Shown piece by piece: positions 51,342 through 59,800 of a DNA stretch of 64,000 bases. The DNA is from Streptomyces sp. NBC_01717. Its GTDB lineage: Bacteria; Actinomycetota; Actinomycetes; Streptomycetales; Streptomycetaceae. The notes below the pieces were generated by a model. It was not told the DNA's origin. It saw only the letters and a list, made by a program, of their open reading frames with translations, and made no database searches. The translations under genes and the position numbers were made by a program. The DNA lies in NCBI RefSeq assembly GCF_036248255.1, contig NZ_CP109178.1, positions 3,968,001 through 4,032,000 on the forward strand, read 5' to 3'. How positions within the stretch are numbered: the stretch's first letter is position 1; each line of letters starts with the position of its first letter.

Positions 51342-51698
51342 TCAGCCCTCGGCGATCTCGCGGACCTCGGCGGTGACCGTCCAGTTGTCGGGGTGGACCT
51401 CCAGGAACCGCTTGGTCCACTCCAGCGCCTCGGCCTTGTCCTTGCACTGCATGAGGGCGTAACCGCCGACGACTTCCTTCGTCTCGGTGAAGGGTCCGTC
51501 GGTGTAGCTCAGCTTGCCGTCCTCCCAGCTGACCCTCGTCCCCTGGGAGGTGGGGGCGAGCCCCGCGGTGTCCAGCATGACCCCGGCCTTGGTGATCTCC
51601 TCGAACAGCGCCCCCATGCGCGCCTCGAACTCGGGGTCGGGGGTCTGGGCGGGCAGGTTCTGCTCATCGATGCGGATCATCGACAGGAAGCGCGGCAT
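51342..51698 (-). CDS. YCII-domain (DGPF) protein
   Basis: A 118-residue YCII-related protein bearing the DGPF motif (SYTDGPFTETKEVVGGYALM). The fold is a small dimeric ferredoxin-like barrel with a His/Asp pair; no reaction is established. It opens the DGPF-ECF42-VOC operon, an arrangement that defines ECF42 systems and suggests that the DGPF proteins are regulated by the sigma factor. ATG 51698. Confidence 0.92.
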   Translation of the reverse strand: MPRFLSMIRIDEQNLPAQTPDPEFEARMGALFEEITKAGVMLDTAGLAPTSQGTRVSWEDGKLSYTDGPFTETKEVVGGYALMQCKDKAEALEWTKRFLEVHPDNWTVTAEVREIAEG

Positions 51699-51802
51699 GG
51701 TGACTCCTCGGTACGGGAGGGCGGGGGCTTTCCCTGCCTCTCACCCTTGCGTCGAACGGGGGACGCCGCAATCGACACACCTCCGGAAGATTTTTTCGGC
51801 CC

Positions 51803-52849
51803 TTATCTCAGGGACTCCCAGAGGTCGCTCGCGGCGGGCTCCTGCGGCACCACCCGGTTGGGGTCGGACGGGGCCGCGACGACGGGCATGGTGACCGTGG
51901 TCAGCCCGGTCGCGGGGACGGCGCCCAGGCTCTGCGCCAGGCCCCTCAGCTCGCCCAGCGAGTCGAGGCCGGTGTCCGTGGTCAGACTGCCGGTGACCGC
52001 GTCCGCCATCTTGTAAAGGCTGGCCGGGTCGGTCAGCAGATCGGTCGTCCCGGCCTCCTTCAGCAGCGCCTCGACCAGCTGTTGCTGGAGCTTTATCCGG
52101 CCCAGGTCGCTGCCGTCGCCGATCCCGTGGCGGGTGCGGGCGAAGGCCAGGGCCTGGGTGCCGTCGAGCCGGTGCGTGCCCGCGTCGAGGTGGAGATGAC
52201 TGCTGTCGTCGTCGATGTCCTGCGTCGTGGTGACGGTCACCCCGCCCAGCGCGTCGACGAGACCGGCGAAGCCGGCGAAGTCGATCTCGATGTAGTGGTC
52301 CATCCGGACTCCGGTGAGCTGCTCCACCGTCTTGACCGCGCAGACGGGGCCGCCGACCGCGTACGCGCTGTTGAACATCGCGTGGTACGTCGTCGGAGTG
52401 GTGCCGCCCGAAGGGGTCGGACACGAGGGACGCGTCACCAGGGTGTCGCGCGGAATGCTGACGACGGTGGCCTTCGTACGGTCGGCATCGAGATGGACGA
52501 CCATCGCCGTGTCGGAGCGGGCGCCCGTGCTGTCACCGCCGCCGAGCGCGGAGTTCTCGCTGCCGCTGCGCGAGTCCGACCCGAGAACCAGGATGTTCAG
52601 CACGCCCGTCGGCAGCGGGGACGCCGAGGCCGATGGCGACGCCGAGGGGGCCGTGGTCGGGACGGTGACGGGCGCCCTGGCGGGGCGGTCGTCGCCCAGC
52701 GCGCTGTCGATGTCCACGCTGCGGATGTTCTGGTTCAGATGCCAGTACGCCCATCCCGCCCCGGCCGCGGCGAGCACCAGGATGCAGCCCACCACCGCCG
52801 CGGCCGCCTTGAGCCGACGGGAACGGCCGCGTCTCTTGTCTCCGGTCAC
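51803..52849 (-). CDS. LCP (LytR-CpsA-Psr) family cell-wall polymer ligase
   Basis: A 348-residue type II membrane enzyme that attaches teichoic-acid or polysaccharide polymers from lipid carriers to peptidoglycan. A basic N-terminus and one span (AAAAVVGCILVLAAAGAGWAYW, about 15-36) precede the Ser/Pro-rich stalk and the LCP domain (about 85-290), which shows NILVLGSDSR, ARSDTAMVVHLDADRTKATVVSIPRDT and the later HLDAGTHRLDGTQALAFARTRHG arginines that grip the pyrophosphate. GTG 52849. Alone, leftward, after the small gene at 52934. Confidence 0.92.
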   Translation of the reverse strand: MTGDKRRGRSRRLKAAAAVVGCILVLAAAGAGWAYWHLNQNIRSVDIDSALGDDRPARAPVTVPTTAPSASPSASASPLPTGVLNILVLGSDSRSGSENSALGGGDSTGARSDTAMVVHLDADRTKATVVSIPRDTLVTRPSCPTPSGGTTPTTYHAMFNSAYAVGGPVCAVKTVEQLTGVRMDHYIEIDFAGFAGLVDALGGVTVTTTQDIDDDSSHLHLDAGTHRLDGTQALAFARTRHGIGDGSDLGRIKLQQQLVEALLKEAGTTDLLTDPASLYKMADAVTGSLTTDTGLDSLGELRGLAQSLGAVPATGLTTVTMPVVAAPSDPNRVVPQEPAASDLWESLR

Positions 52850-52933
52850 GTCGAGGAACGTAAGTCCGAATTATTACGCCCGGAACCCTTGTTCGGTTTT
52901 CTTTCGGGAAATCTCAGGATCCGTTGAGTTTTC

Positions 52934-53221
52934 TCATGTCCGGCCGACATCCCGGCCGGTGTCCGGACCGGCGACCTCGAACCGCCAGCGGTGTACCGCC
53001 CGAGTGATCAACTCCGGCTCGGGCTCGGGAAGTTCGGGAAGCGCGTCGCCGTACGCCGCCTCCCACCAGGTGATGACCAGCACCCGGTCCTGCGGCGCGC
53101 GCAGCAGCTCGTACCGCAGCGGCTCGTACGCCAGCTCGCCCGTGCGCGCCCGCGCCCACTCCAGCAGCTCGGCGCCCCGGCCGGCCGCGGCCCGGGCCTC
53201 CCACATGAGGGCGACGGTCAT
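52934..53221 (-). CDS. Small protein coupled to tsaD, unknown function
   Basis: A 95-residue soluble protein ([22 protein letters not shown]...) with WW-containing [13 protein letters not shown] and no metal or membrane motif. Its fold looks like a ferredoxin-like or antibiotic-biosynthesis-monooxygenase barrel, as in many small actinobacterial proteins of this length. Its ATG overlaps the tsaD stop (ATGA), so it is translated together with the t6A operon. Function not recognised. Confidence 0.7.
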   Translation of the reverse strand: MTVALMWEARAAAGRGAELLEWARARTGELAYEPLRYELLRAPQDRVLVITWWEAAYGDALPELPEPEPELITRAVHRWRFEVAGPDTGRDVGRT

Positions 53222-54321
53222 GAGTAGAGGTTGTCCTTGCTGACCTCGTGCACATGATCGTGGTCGTGGTGGTGCGCGCTGCCCGGCACATGCGTGTCCG
53301 TCACCGGAAGCGACGAGTCCGCCGACAGTTCCAGGTCCGACGCCGACCGGTTGCGGGCCACCATCTCGGCACCCAGCGCCGCGACCATCGCACCGTTGTC
53401 CGTGCACAGCCCCGGCCGCGGCACCCGCAGCCGGATACCGGCCCGCTCGCACCGCTCCTGGGCCAGCGCCCGCAGCCGCGAGTTGGCCGCGACCCCGCCG
53501 CCGATCATCAGGTGGTCGACGCCCTCGTCCTTGCAGGCCCGGACGGCCTTGCGGGTGAGCACATCCACCACGGCCTCCTGGAAGGACGCCGCCACATCCC
53601 GTACCGGCACCTCCTCGCCCGCGGCCCGCTTCGCCTCGACCCAGCGGGCGACGGATGTCTTCAGGCCGGAGAAGGAGAAGTCGTACGCGGGGTCCCGCGA
53701 GCCGCTCAGTCCGCGCGGGAACGCGATGGCCTTCGGGTCGCCCTCCTTCGCCAGCCGGTCGATGACCGGCCCGCCGGGGAAGCCGAGGTTCAGCACCCGG
53801 GCGATCTTGTCGAAGGCCTCGCCCGCCGCGTCGTCGATGGTCGCGCCCATCGGCCGCACGTCGTTGGTGATGTCCGGCGCGAGCAGCAGCGACGAGTGGC
53901 CGCCACTGACCAGCAGCGCCATCGTCGGCTCGGGCAGCGGGCCGTGCTCCAGCTGGTCGACGCAGATGTGCGAGGCGAGGTGGTTCACCCCGTACAGCGG
54001 TTTGTTCAGCGCGTACGCGTACGCCTTCGCCGCAGAGACGCCGACGAGCAGCGCGCCCGCGAGCCCTGGACCGGCCGTGACGGCGATGCCGTCGAGGTCG
54101 CGGGCGCTGATGCCGGCTTCCTTCAGGGCGCGTTCGATGGTGGGGACCATCGACTCCAGGTGGGCGCGGGAGGCGATCTCCGGGACCACGCCGCCGAAGC
54201 GGGCGTGGGTGTCGACGCTGGACGCGATGGCGTCGGCGAGCAGCGTCGTACCGCGGACGATTCCGACGCCGGTCTCGTCGCAGGAGGTCTCGATGCCGAG
54301 TACGAGCGGTTCGTCAGCCAT
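53218..54321 (-). CDS. tsaD: tRNA N6-adenosine threonylcarbamoyltransferase TsaD
   Basis: Catalyses transfer of threonylcarbamoyl to A37 of ANN-decoding tRNAs, the last step of t6A synthesis, in a complex with TsaB and TsaE. The 367-residue ASKHA-fold protein has [14 protein letters not shown] at the start, the metal-binding histidines in [10 protein letters not shown] (about 113-117), the loop [12 protein letters not shown], and the C-terminal [13 protein letters not shown] and [14 protein letters not shown] motifs. ATG 54321 overlaps the rimI stop by 1 nt. The last ~20 residues are His/Asp-rich ([10 protein letters not shown] type), an unusual tail for the family. Confidence 0.96.
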   Translation of the reverse strand: MADEPLVLGIETSCDETGVGIVRGTTLLADAIASSVDTHARFGGVVPEIASRAHLESMVPTIERALKEAGISARDLDGIAVTAGPGLAGALLVGVSAAKAYAYALNKPLYGVNHLASHICVDQLEHGPLPEPTMALLVSGGHSSLLLAPDITNDVRPMGATIDDAAGEAFDKIARVLNLGFPGGPVIDRLAKEGDPKAIAFPRGLSGSRDPAYDFSFSGLKTSVARWVEAKRAAGEEVPVRDVAASFQEAVVDVLTRKAVRACKDEGVDHLMIGGGVAANSRLRALAQERCERAGIRLRVPRPGLCTDNGAMVAALGAEMVARNRSASDLELSADSSLPVTDTHVPGSAHHHDHDHVHEVSKDNLYS

Positions 54322-54836
54322 CAGTCAGTCTCTGTCTCTTGTACGGGCTCTTGTGCGGGCTCTTGCACCGTCAGGCGCATGACGAGCGCGTCGATGTTGC
54401 CCGGCTGGTAGTAGCCGCGGCGGAAGCCGATCGGTTCGAAGCCGAAGCGTTCGTACAGCTTCTGCGCGCGGGTGTTGTCGACCCGTACCTCGAGCAGCAC
54501 CTCGGCGCACTCGAAGGCCGTGGCGTGCTTCAGCAGGTCGGTGAGGAGTTCGGAGCCGAGCCCGCCTCCCCAGTGGTCGCGGGTGACCCCGATCGTCTGG
54601 ACGTCGGCGAGGTCACCGGCCGCGGCGAGCCCCGCGTACCCGACGATCCGGCCGGTGACCGGGGACTCGGCGACGACGTAGCGCCGGGTCGCCTGCGGGC
54701 CGCGCGCGTGCGCCAGCTCGGACCAGAACATACCGGCCGACCAGGCGTCCTCCGGGAACAGCTCGTGTTCGAGCTCCAGTACCGGATCGATGTCCCACCA
54801 GCGCATTTCACGCAGTACGGCAGTCGGGGGCGTCAC
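54321..54836 (-). CDS. rimI: Ribosomal protein S18-alanine N-acetyltransferase RimI
   Basis: A 171-residue GNAT enzyme that acetylates the N-terminus of ribosomal protein S18. The N-terminal [23 protein letters not shown] and the acetyl-CoA loop [15 protein letters not shown] are clear, then [27 protein letters not shown]. The last residues ([14 protein letters not shown]) are repetitive. It sits between tsaB and tsaD, with GTGA and TGATG overlaps, the standard actinobacterial order. GTG 54836. Confidence 0.92.
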   Translation of the reverse strand: MTPPTAVLREMRWWDIDPVLELEHELFPEDAWSAGMFWSELAHARGPQATRRYVVAESPVTGRIVGYAGLAAAGDLADVQTIGVTRDHWGGGLGSELLTDLLKHATAFECAEVLLEVRVDNTRAQKLYERFGFEPIGFRRGYYQPGNIDALVMRLTVQEPAQEPVQETETD

Positions 54837-55495
54837 TTCGGGGTGACCACCTTGTAGTTCTTCGGGACCTGGGCGTCGGGCCTGCGCAGATACAGCGGCT
54901 GCGGCGGCAGCAGCTGCGCTCCCGCGGCAAGACGCTCTGCGGCCAGAGCTGCGAGCGCACCCGCGGAGACATGCTCGGGACCGCGGGCGTCCGGGAACGC
55001 GTCGGGGTAGAGCGCCGCGCCCGCCCCGACCACCGGAAGACCGGCGAGCTGTTCGGCGATGTCTGCCGGCCGGTCGACGGCGGGTTCACCGGTGCGGGTA
55101 CGCGGGTCCTCGTACCGCGCCCAGTAGACCTCCTTGCGGCGGGCGTCCGTCGCGACGGCGAACGGCCCCTCCAGGCCGCTGCGCCCGGCGGCGTACGCGA
55201 GGGCGTCCAGCGTGCACAGCCCGTACACCGGCACGGAGAGCACCGAGCCGAACGTCGCGGCCGTCACCAGCCCGACCCGCAGGCCCGTGTACGGTCCCGG
55301 GCCGACGCCCACGACCACCCCGGTCACGGCGTCGAGTCCAGTCCCGGCCTCGCCGAGGACCCGGTCGACAGCGGGCAGCAACAGCTCCCCGTGCCGTCGG
55401 GCGTCGACCTGACTCGACTCGGCGACGACGGCGGTCCCGTCGTGCAGGGCAACGGTGACGGCGGGGGTGGCGGTATCCACAGCGAGCAAGAGCAC
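54833..55495 (-). CDS. tsaB: tRNA threonylcarbamoyladenosine biosynthesis protein TsaB
   Basis: A 220-residue inactive paralogue of TsaD that scaffolds the t6A complex. Signature pieces are LLLAVDTATPAVTVAL at the start and VVGVGPGPYTGLRVGLVTA in the middle. GTG 55495 is used (VLLLAVDTA). It overlaps rimI by GTGA (4 nt). It opens the tsaB-rimI-tsaD-orf operon; tsaE is ~1.1 kb further upstream, separated by the small gene and the divergent transpeptidase-like gene. Confidence 0.93.
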   Translation of the reverse strand: MLLLAVDTATPAVTVALHDGTAVVAESSQVDARRHGELLLPAVDRVLGEAGTGLDAVTGVVVGVGPGPYTGLRVGLVTAATFGSVLSVPVYGLCTLDALAYAAGRSGLEGPFAVATDARRKEVYWARYEDPRTRTGEPAVDRPADIAEQLAGLPVVGAGAALYPDAFPDARGPEHVSAGALAALAAERLAAGAQLLPPQPLYLRRPDAQVPKNYKVVTPK

Positions 55496-55668
55496 GCAAA
55501 CAGCCTACGGCTCCGGCGACGGCACCACGGCTCCCCGCACGGAGTCCCGTTCCCACCGGCCGCTGCTGCTACCGTCACCCGGTGTACGCGGGTACGACGT
55601 AAACGCTTGTACGACATGCGACATACGAAGCGCTTGCGTGACAGACGAAAGCGAAAGGGGCGCGCACG

Positions 55669-56235
55669 GTGGCAAGGGGCAGCTCGGGAATCGTGGCCGG
55701 GCTCACTGCGGCGGCACTCGCCGCGGTCGGTTTCCTGGCCTACCAGGCATCGGCGAACGTCCCCGAGACACTCGCCGCCCCCAGTCCGAAGGCGACCAGC
55801 ACCGCCCCGGCCGCCGGCCACGCCGCCGGGCACAAGGACAAGAAGCACCCGCTCGCGGTCCCCGCCGACTCCGGCACCGGGGCGCGGGTCGTGTACGCGC
55901 TGGACGACCGGCGGGTGTGGCTGGTCAACGCGAAGGGGAAGATGATCCGGTCCTTCGCGGTCATGCCGAGTTCCGTGAACCCGCGGCCCGGGGCGTACAA
56001 GGTGCGTTCACGCACGGGCGTCATCAAGGGCTCGGACGGCGTGCCGATCGAGCACGTGGTGCTGTTCGCGGTGGCCGACGGGGGTGTACCCGTCGGGTTC
56101 AGTGCGGCGCAGGACGGCTCCATGAAGAGCCCCGACCCGAAGCGGAAGACCGGCGGGGTGCGGATGAAGCGGGCGGACGGCAACGCGATGTGGGCGTTCG
56201 CGACGGTCGGCGCCAAGGTGGTCGTGGTCCCGTAA
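55669..56235 (+). CDS. L,D-transpeptidase-like protein lacking the catalytic cysteine
   Basis: A 188-residue protein with an N-terminal membrane span/signal (GIVAGLTAAALAAVGFLAYQ, about 7-26), an Ala/Pro/Thr/Lys linker, and a C-terminal ~120-residue YkuD-like domain. The domain reads VVYALDDRRVWLVNAKG, PRPGAYKVRSRTGV, GVPIEHVVLF, and finally KTGGVRMKRADGNAMWAFATVGAKVVVVP. In active L,D-transpeptidases the corresponding segment is SHGCVRM...; here TGG occupies residues 161-163, so the catalytic Cys and His are gone. It may bind peptidoglycan or partners. GTG 55669 has GAAAGGGG 8 nt upstream. It is divergent from tsaB. Confidence 0.75.
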   Translation: MARGSSGIVAGLTAAALAAVGFLAYQASANVPETLAAPSPKATSTAPAAGHAAGHKDKKHPLAVPADSGTGARVVYALDDRRVWLVNAKGKMIRSFAVMPSSVNPRPGAYKVRSRTGVIKGSDGVPIEHVVLFAVADGGVPVGFSAAQDGSMKSPDPKRKTGGVRMKRADGNAMWAFATVGAKVVVVP

Positions 56236-56280
56236 CGCCCGGGCGGAAGCCTGCTGCGCCCCGTCGCGCACGGAAACCCG

Positions 56281-56451
56281 CTACGCGGCGTCGCGCTCCT
56301 CGGACGCCGGCGGCTCCCCTGACTCCTGCCGTTCCTCGGACGGCGGGGTGGAGACCGCGGTGGCCGCGGCGCAGGCCGCCAGCAGATCCTTCATCGACAC
56401 CGCGGACGGCACTGGCGGCTGCGGCTGCGCTTCACGCTCGGGCGTCGGCAT
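56281..56451 (-). CDS. Small conserved-type protein (56 residues) behind a palindrome
   Basis: A 56-codon gene with a strong ribosome binding site (GGAGG 5 nt before ATG 56451). The product has a Pro/Gln-rich start (MPTPEREAQPQPPVPS), a short hydrophobic helix (SMKDLLAACAAATAVSTPP) and an acidic, Glu/Ser/Pro-rich tail. No family name. A perfect 8-bp inverted repeat (56483-56500) lies 32 nt upstream, placed as an operator. It interrupts the t6A gene series and reads leftward. Confidence 0.6.
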   Translation of the reverse strand: MPTPEREAQPQPPVPSAVSMKDLLAACAAATAVSTPPSEERQESGEPPASEERDAA

Positions 56452-56482
56452 GGATGCCTCCTGGGGCTCCGGTGGAAGGCGT

Positions 56483-56500
56483 GGTTAGGTAGACCTAACC
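56483..56500. promoter_or_regulatory. Perfect palindrome GGTTAGGT-AG-ACCTAACC
   Basis: Eight-bp arms with a 2-nt spacer, 32 nt before the 56-codon gene's ATG. The half-sites (TTAGGT/ACCTAA) equal the outer halves of the DtxR/IdeR iron box, but in that 19-bp box they are about 7 nt apart, not 2. So it is either a variant iron box or the operator of another dimeric repressor. Confidence 0.6.
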
Positions 56501-56583
56501 CGCCTCGGCATCCATGTGACCACGCCCGGCCCGCCCCGCGCAACAATATGCCGACACCCTGTCGGAAAACTGACTGCGCGGGC

Positions 56584-57186
56584 TCAGTGCGCCGCTTCGA
56601 GCTCCGCCCGCAGCCCGGACCAGCGCGCCCCGATCCCGACCAGCGTCACCGAGCGCCGTTCGTCGTCCGTGTCGCCGACCGCACGGTGGATCACCACGTG
56701 CAGCCGGTCGTCCGACAACTCCTCGACCTTGCCGTCGCCCCACTCCACGACCACCACCGAATCCGGCAGCGACACGTCGAGGTCCAGGTCCTCCATCTCG
56801 TCGAGCCCGCCGCCCAGCCGGTACGCGTCGACATGGACGAGCGCCGGGCCGGTGCCCAGCGACGGGTGGACGCGGGCGATCACAAAGGTGGGAGAGGTCA
56901 CGGCGCCACGCACCCCGAGCCCCTCACCGAGGCCCCGGGTCAGCGTCGTCTTCCCGGCGCCGAGCTCACCGCTGAGCATCACGAGGTCGCCGGGGCGCAG
57001 CAGGCCGGCGATCCGACGGCCCAGGGCCTGCATCTGTTCGGGGGAGATGACGTCGAGGCGGGCGGTCACCGGGGTCTCCCCGGCCGGGACTGCTCCGGCC
57101 TGCGTCTCCCCGGGCGCGGCGGGCGCAACCGGGGCGTTCGCGGCGTCAGCCGCCAGGCTGTTGTGCGGTGCTTCCATGCCCGCCAA
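56584..57186 (-). CDS. tsaE: tRNA t6A ATPase TsaE
   Basis: A 200-residue P-loop ATPase essential for t6A synthesis cycles. Walker A is LSGELGAGKTTLTRGLGEG near 75, followed by VTSPTFVI, HVDAYRL and the conserved VVEWGDG. An N-terminal ~45 residues (Ala/Pro-rich, MEAPHNSLAADAANAP) are extra. ATG 57186 or 57177 (MEAPHNS) are both possible. Overlaps the hydrolase gene by 41 nt, so they are cotranscribed. Confidence 0.94.
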   Translation of the reverse strand: MAGMEAPHNSLAADAANAPVAPAAPGETQAGAVPAGETPVTARLDVISPEQMQALGRRIAGLLRPGDLVMLSGELGAGKTTLTRGLGEGLGVRGAVTSPTFVIARVHPSLGTGPALVHVDAYRLGGGLDEMEDLDLDVSLPDSVVVVEWGDGKVEELSDDRLHVVIHRAVGDTDDERRSVTLVGIGARWSGLRAELEAAH

Positions 57187-58411
57187 CGTTAGCCGCTGCC
57201 GGTACGGCTCCGATCCGGACCAGCAGGTCCGCCATGCGGTCCGTCACCGTCTCCGGGTGCTCCAGCATCACCAGATGCCCGGCGTCCGGCACGATGACCA
57301 GCTCCGCGTCCGGCAGCTCGTCGGCGATGGCCTCGCTGTGCGAACTGGGCGTCACCAGGTCCTTGTCACCCGCCAGGATCAGCACCGGGATGTCGCGGAA
57401 CGCGGGCAGCGCCGCACTCTTGTCGTGCTCGGTGAAGGCCGGGTAGAACTCCGCGACCACATCGATCGGGGTGGACTCGATCAGCCGCTCGGCGAACCTC
57501 TCGACCGCCGGATCCACGTCCCGCGAACCGAACGAGTACCGCTTGATGAGCCCGGCGAAGAGATCGGCGGTCGCCCGTCTGCCCCGCTCCACCAGCTCCG
57601 CCTGCGAGCCGAGCGCCTTCAGCACCCCGGGCAGCACCCGTCGCACGGCGTTCACGCCCGCGACCGGCAGCCCGAAGCTGACCTCGCCGAGCTTCCCGCT
57701 CGACGTGCCGACGAACGCGACGGCGGCGACCCGGTCCCGGATCAGCTGCGGGTACTGATCGGCGAGCGCCATGATCGTCATGCCGCCCATCGAGTGCCCG
57801 ACCAGCAGCAGCCGGCCCTCGGGGGCGGCCGCGTCGATGACCGCCTTCAGGTCGCGGCCGAGCTGGTCGATGCCGACCGTCACACCCTCGGCCTGGGCCC
57901 GGCCGCGCTCGGAGCGGCCGTGGCTGCGCTGGTCCCAGTGCACGGTGCGCACCAGGCCGCGCAGCGCCGCCCGCTGGAAGTGCCAGGAGTCCTGGCTGAG
58001 GCAGTAGCCGTGGCTGAAGACGACGGTGACGGGCCCGGGGGCCTTGCGGCCGAAGAGCCGGCGCCGCCGCGGTCCGGTACCGGCGGCCCCGGCACCCGCC
58101 CCCGGTCGGGTGCCCGCGCCCGTACCACCGTCCGGTTCGACCTCGTCGGTCTCGTAGTACAGCTCGGTGCCGTCGTCGGCGGTGGCCCGGCCGGGCATGC
58201 CTCGCAGCGACCCGTACGGCCCCGAGGCGTCCAGCGCCAGCCTGGCCCTCCGGCGCATGCCCCGGCCGACAGTCATCCGCTCGACCGCGACACCGGCCGC
58301 CGCACCGGCCGCGATCACGCCTATGGCGGCTCCGGCAATGCCTGCCCGGCGCCAGCCGACCGCCACCGCGGCCGCCGTCGCCATCGCGTCCCCCGCACTG
58401 CTCTCGCTCAC
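57146..58411 (-). CDS. Alpha/beta-fold hydrolase
   Basis: A 421-residue alpha/beta hydrolase. An N-terminal hydrophobic segment (AGIAGAAIGVIAAGAAAGVAV, about 24-44) anchors it or is a signal. The fold shows VVFSHGYCLSQDSW (oxyanion region), WDQRSHGRSERG, the nucleophile elbow LLVGHSMGGMTIMALA (Ser in GHSMG), and the late DAGHLVMLEHPE His. It is commonly found between alr and tsaE in actinobacteria. Substrate unknown; a lipase/thioesterase role is possible. GTG 58411 is used. Confidence 0.9.
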   Translation of the reverse strand: MSESSAGDAMATAAAVAVGWRRAGIAGAAIGVIAAGAAAGVAVERMTVGRGMRRRARLALDASGPYGSLRGMPGRATADDGTELYYETDEVEPDGGTGAGTRPGAGAGAAGTGPRRRRLFGRKAPGPVTVVFSHGYCLSQDSWHFQRAALRGLVRTVHWDQRSHGRSERGRAQAEGVTVGIDQLGRDLKAVIDAAAPEGRLLLVGHSMGGMTIMALADQYPQLIRDRVAAVAFVGTSSGKLGEVSFGLPVAGVNAVRRVLPGVLKALGSQAELVERGRRATADLFAGLIKRYSFGSRDVDPAVERFAERLIESTPIDVVAEFYPAFTEHDKSAALPAFRDIPVLILAGDKDLVTPSSHSEAIADELPDAELVIVPDAGHLVMLEHPETVTDRMADLLVRIGAVPAAANVGGHGSTAQQPGG

Positions 58412-58485
58412 CGTGCCGCGCTCCTCGTCGATCGTTGTCCGTCAGGTCTGGTCGGGAGATGCAGGACGTGCCGGATCGGGCTGGA

Positions 58486-59706
58486 TCAGGTCGGATCGGG
58501 CGGGGTCTCGTTCTCGTCGGCCCGGATCCCGTCCGGGCCGGCCTGGGCGTCGTTCTCCTCGGCCGGGGTCTCGTTCACATAGACGCGCGGTACCCGCCCG
58601 CCGATGCGGGTGACGATCTCGTACGCGATCGTGCCGGCCGCCTCCGCCCAGTCCTCGGCGCTCGGCTCACCCCGGTCCCCCGGGCCGAACAGCACCGCGT
58701 CGCTGCCCACCTCGACGACGTCCCCACCGAGGTCGACGACGAACTGGTCCATCGCCACCCGGCCCGCGACCCGCCGCAGGGCGCCGCCGACGAGGACCGG
58801 GCCGCGCCCGGAGGCGTGGCGCGGGATGCCGTCCGCGTAGCCGAGCGGGATCAGGCCGAGCGTCGTCTCGGCGGACGTCGTGTAGTGGTGCCCGTAGCTG
58901 ACCCCGTGACCCGCCGGCACCTGCTTGACCAGGGCGACCGACGCGGCGAGCGTCATCACCGGGCGCAGCCCGAAGTCCGCCGGGGTGCCGAGCTCGGGGC
59001 TGGGCGAGATGCCGTACATGGCGATCCCGGTCCGTACCAGGTCGAAGTGCGACTCGGGGACCGTCAGCGTCGCCGGAGAGTTCGCCATGTGCCGTACCTC
59101 GGGTTCGACGCCCGCCTTCTCCGCGTACGCCACCATGTCCCGGTACACGCCCAGCTGGGCGGCGATCGACGGGTGGCCCGGCTCGTCGGCGCAGGCGAAG
59201 TGGGACCAGAGACCGGTGATCCGGACCGTGCCCGCCTGCTCGGCGGTGCGGGCGGCGGCGACCAGCTCCGGCCAGTCGGAGGGCTGGCAGCCGTTCCGCC
59301 CGAGACCTGTGTCGGCCTTGAGCTGGATGCGGGCCGGGCGGCCGGCCTCCTCGGCCGCGGCGACGACCTCGCGCAGCGCCCACATACCGCTCACCGACAC
59401 ATCGATGTCGGCCTCGATCGCCTCGCGCCAAGGGCCGCCCGGCGTCCACAGCCAGCACAACACCCGGCCGCCGAGCCCGGCGGCGCGCAGGGCCAGTGCC
59501 TCGTGCGGCGTCGCGGTGCCGAGCCAGGTCGCCCCGGCTTCGAGCGCGGCCCTGGCACAGGGCACCGCCCCGTGCCCGTACGCGTCGGACTTGACGACGG
59601 CCATGAGTTGCGCGCCGGCCGCCCGGGCACGCAGCGCACGCACGTTGGCGCGCAGTGCGGCGAGGTCGATCTCGGCTCGGGCTCTCAAGGACGCTGTCTC
59701 GTTCAT
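58486..59706 (-). CDS. alr: Alanine racemase
   Basis: Interconverts L- and D-alanine for peptidoglycan. The 406-residue PLP enzyme binds cofactor at Lys39 (VVKSDAYGHG) and has the second catalytic Tyr in SYGHHYTTSAETTLGLIPLGYADG. ATG 59706 (MNETASLRARAEIDLAAL) is chosen; the earlier frame (to 59850) is upstream leader. The last ~25 residues are an acidic, Asp/Glu/Pro extension (ETPAEENDAQAG...), absent in most homologues. It lies 74 nt before the hydrolase gene. Confidence 0.96.
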   Translation of the reverse strand: MNETASLRARAEIDLAALRANVRALRARAAGAQLMAVVKSDAYGHGAVPCARAALEAGATWLGTATPHEALALRAAGLGGRVLCWLWTPGGPWREAIEADIDVSVSGMWALREVVAAAEEAGRPARIQLKADTGLGRNGCQPSDWPELVAAARTAEQAGTVRITGLWSHFACADEPGHPSIAAQLGVYRDMVAYAEKAGVEPEVRHMANSPATLTVPESHFDLVRTGIAMYGISPSPELGTPADFGLRPVMTLAASVALVKQVPAGHGVSYGHHYTTSAETTLGLIPLGYADGIPRHASGRGPVLVGGALRRVAGRVAMDQFVVDLGGDVVEVGSDAVLFGPGDRGEPSAEDWAEAAGTIAYEIVTRIGGRVPRVYVNETPAEENDAQAGPDGIRADENETPPDPT

Positions 59707-59800
59707 CGCGCCCAGTCTCTCAGAGGCGTACGACGGGGCCCTCAGGTACCGGGCCCGAGGCGCGTCAAGGGCGTCCGGACCGCGCACGGCGGCGCCGACG

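Noticed and set aside
56483..56500. Canonical DtxR/IdeR iron box
   Set aside because: Half-sites fit but the spacing does not match the 19-bp box, so I record it only as a palindrome with uncertain regulator.
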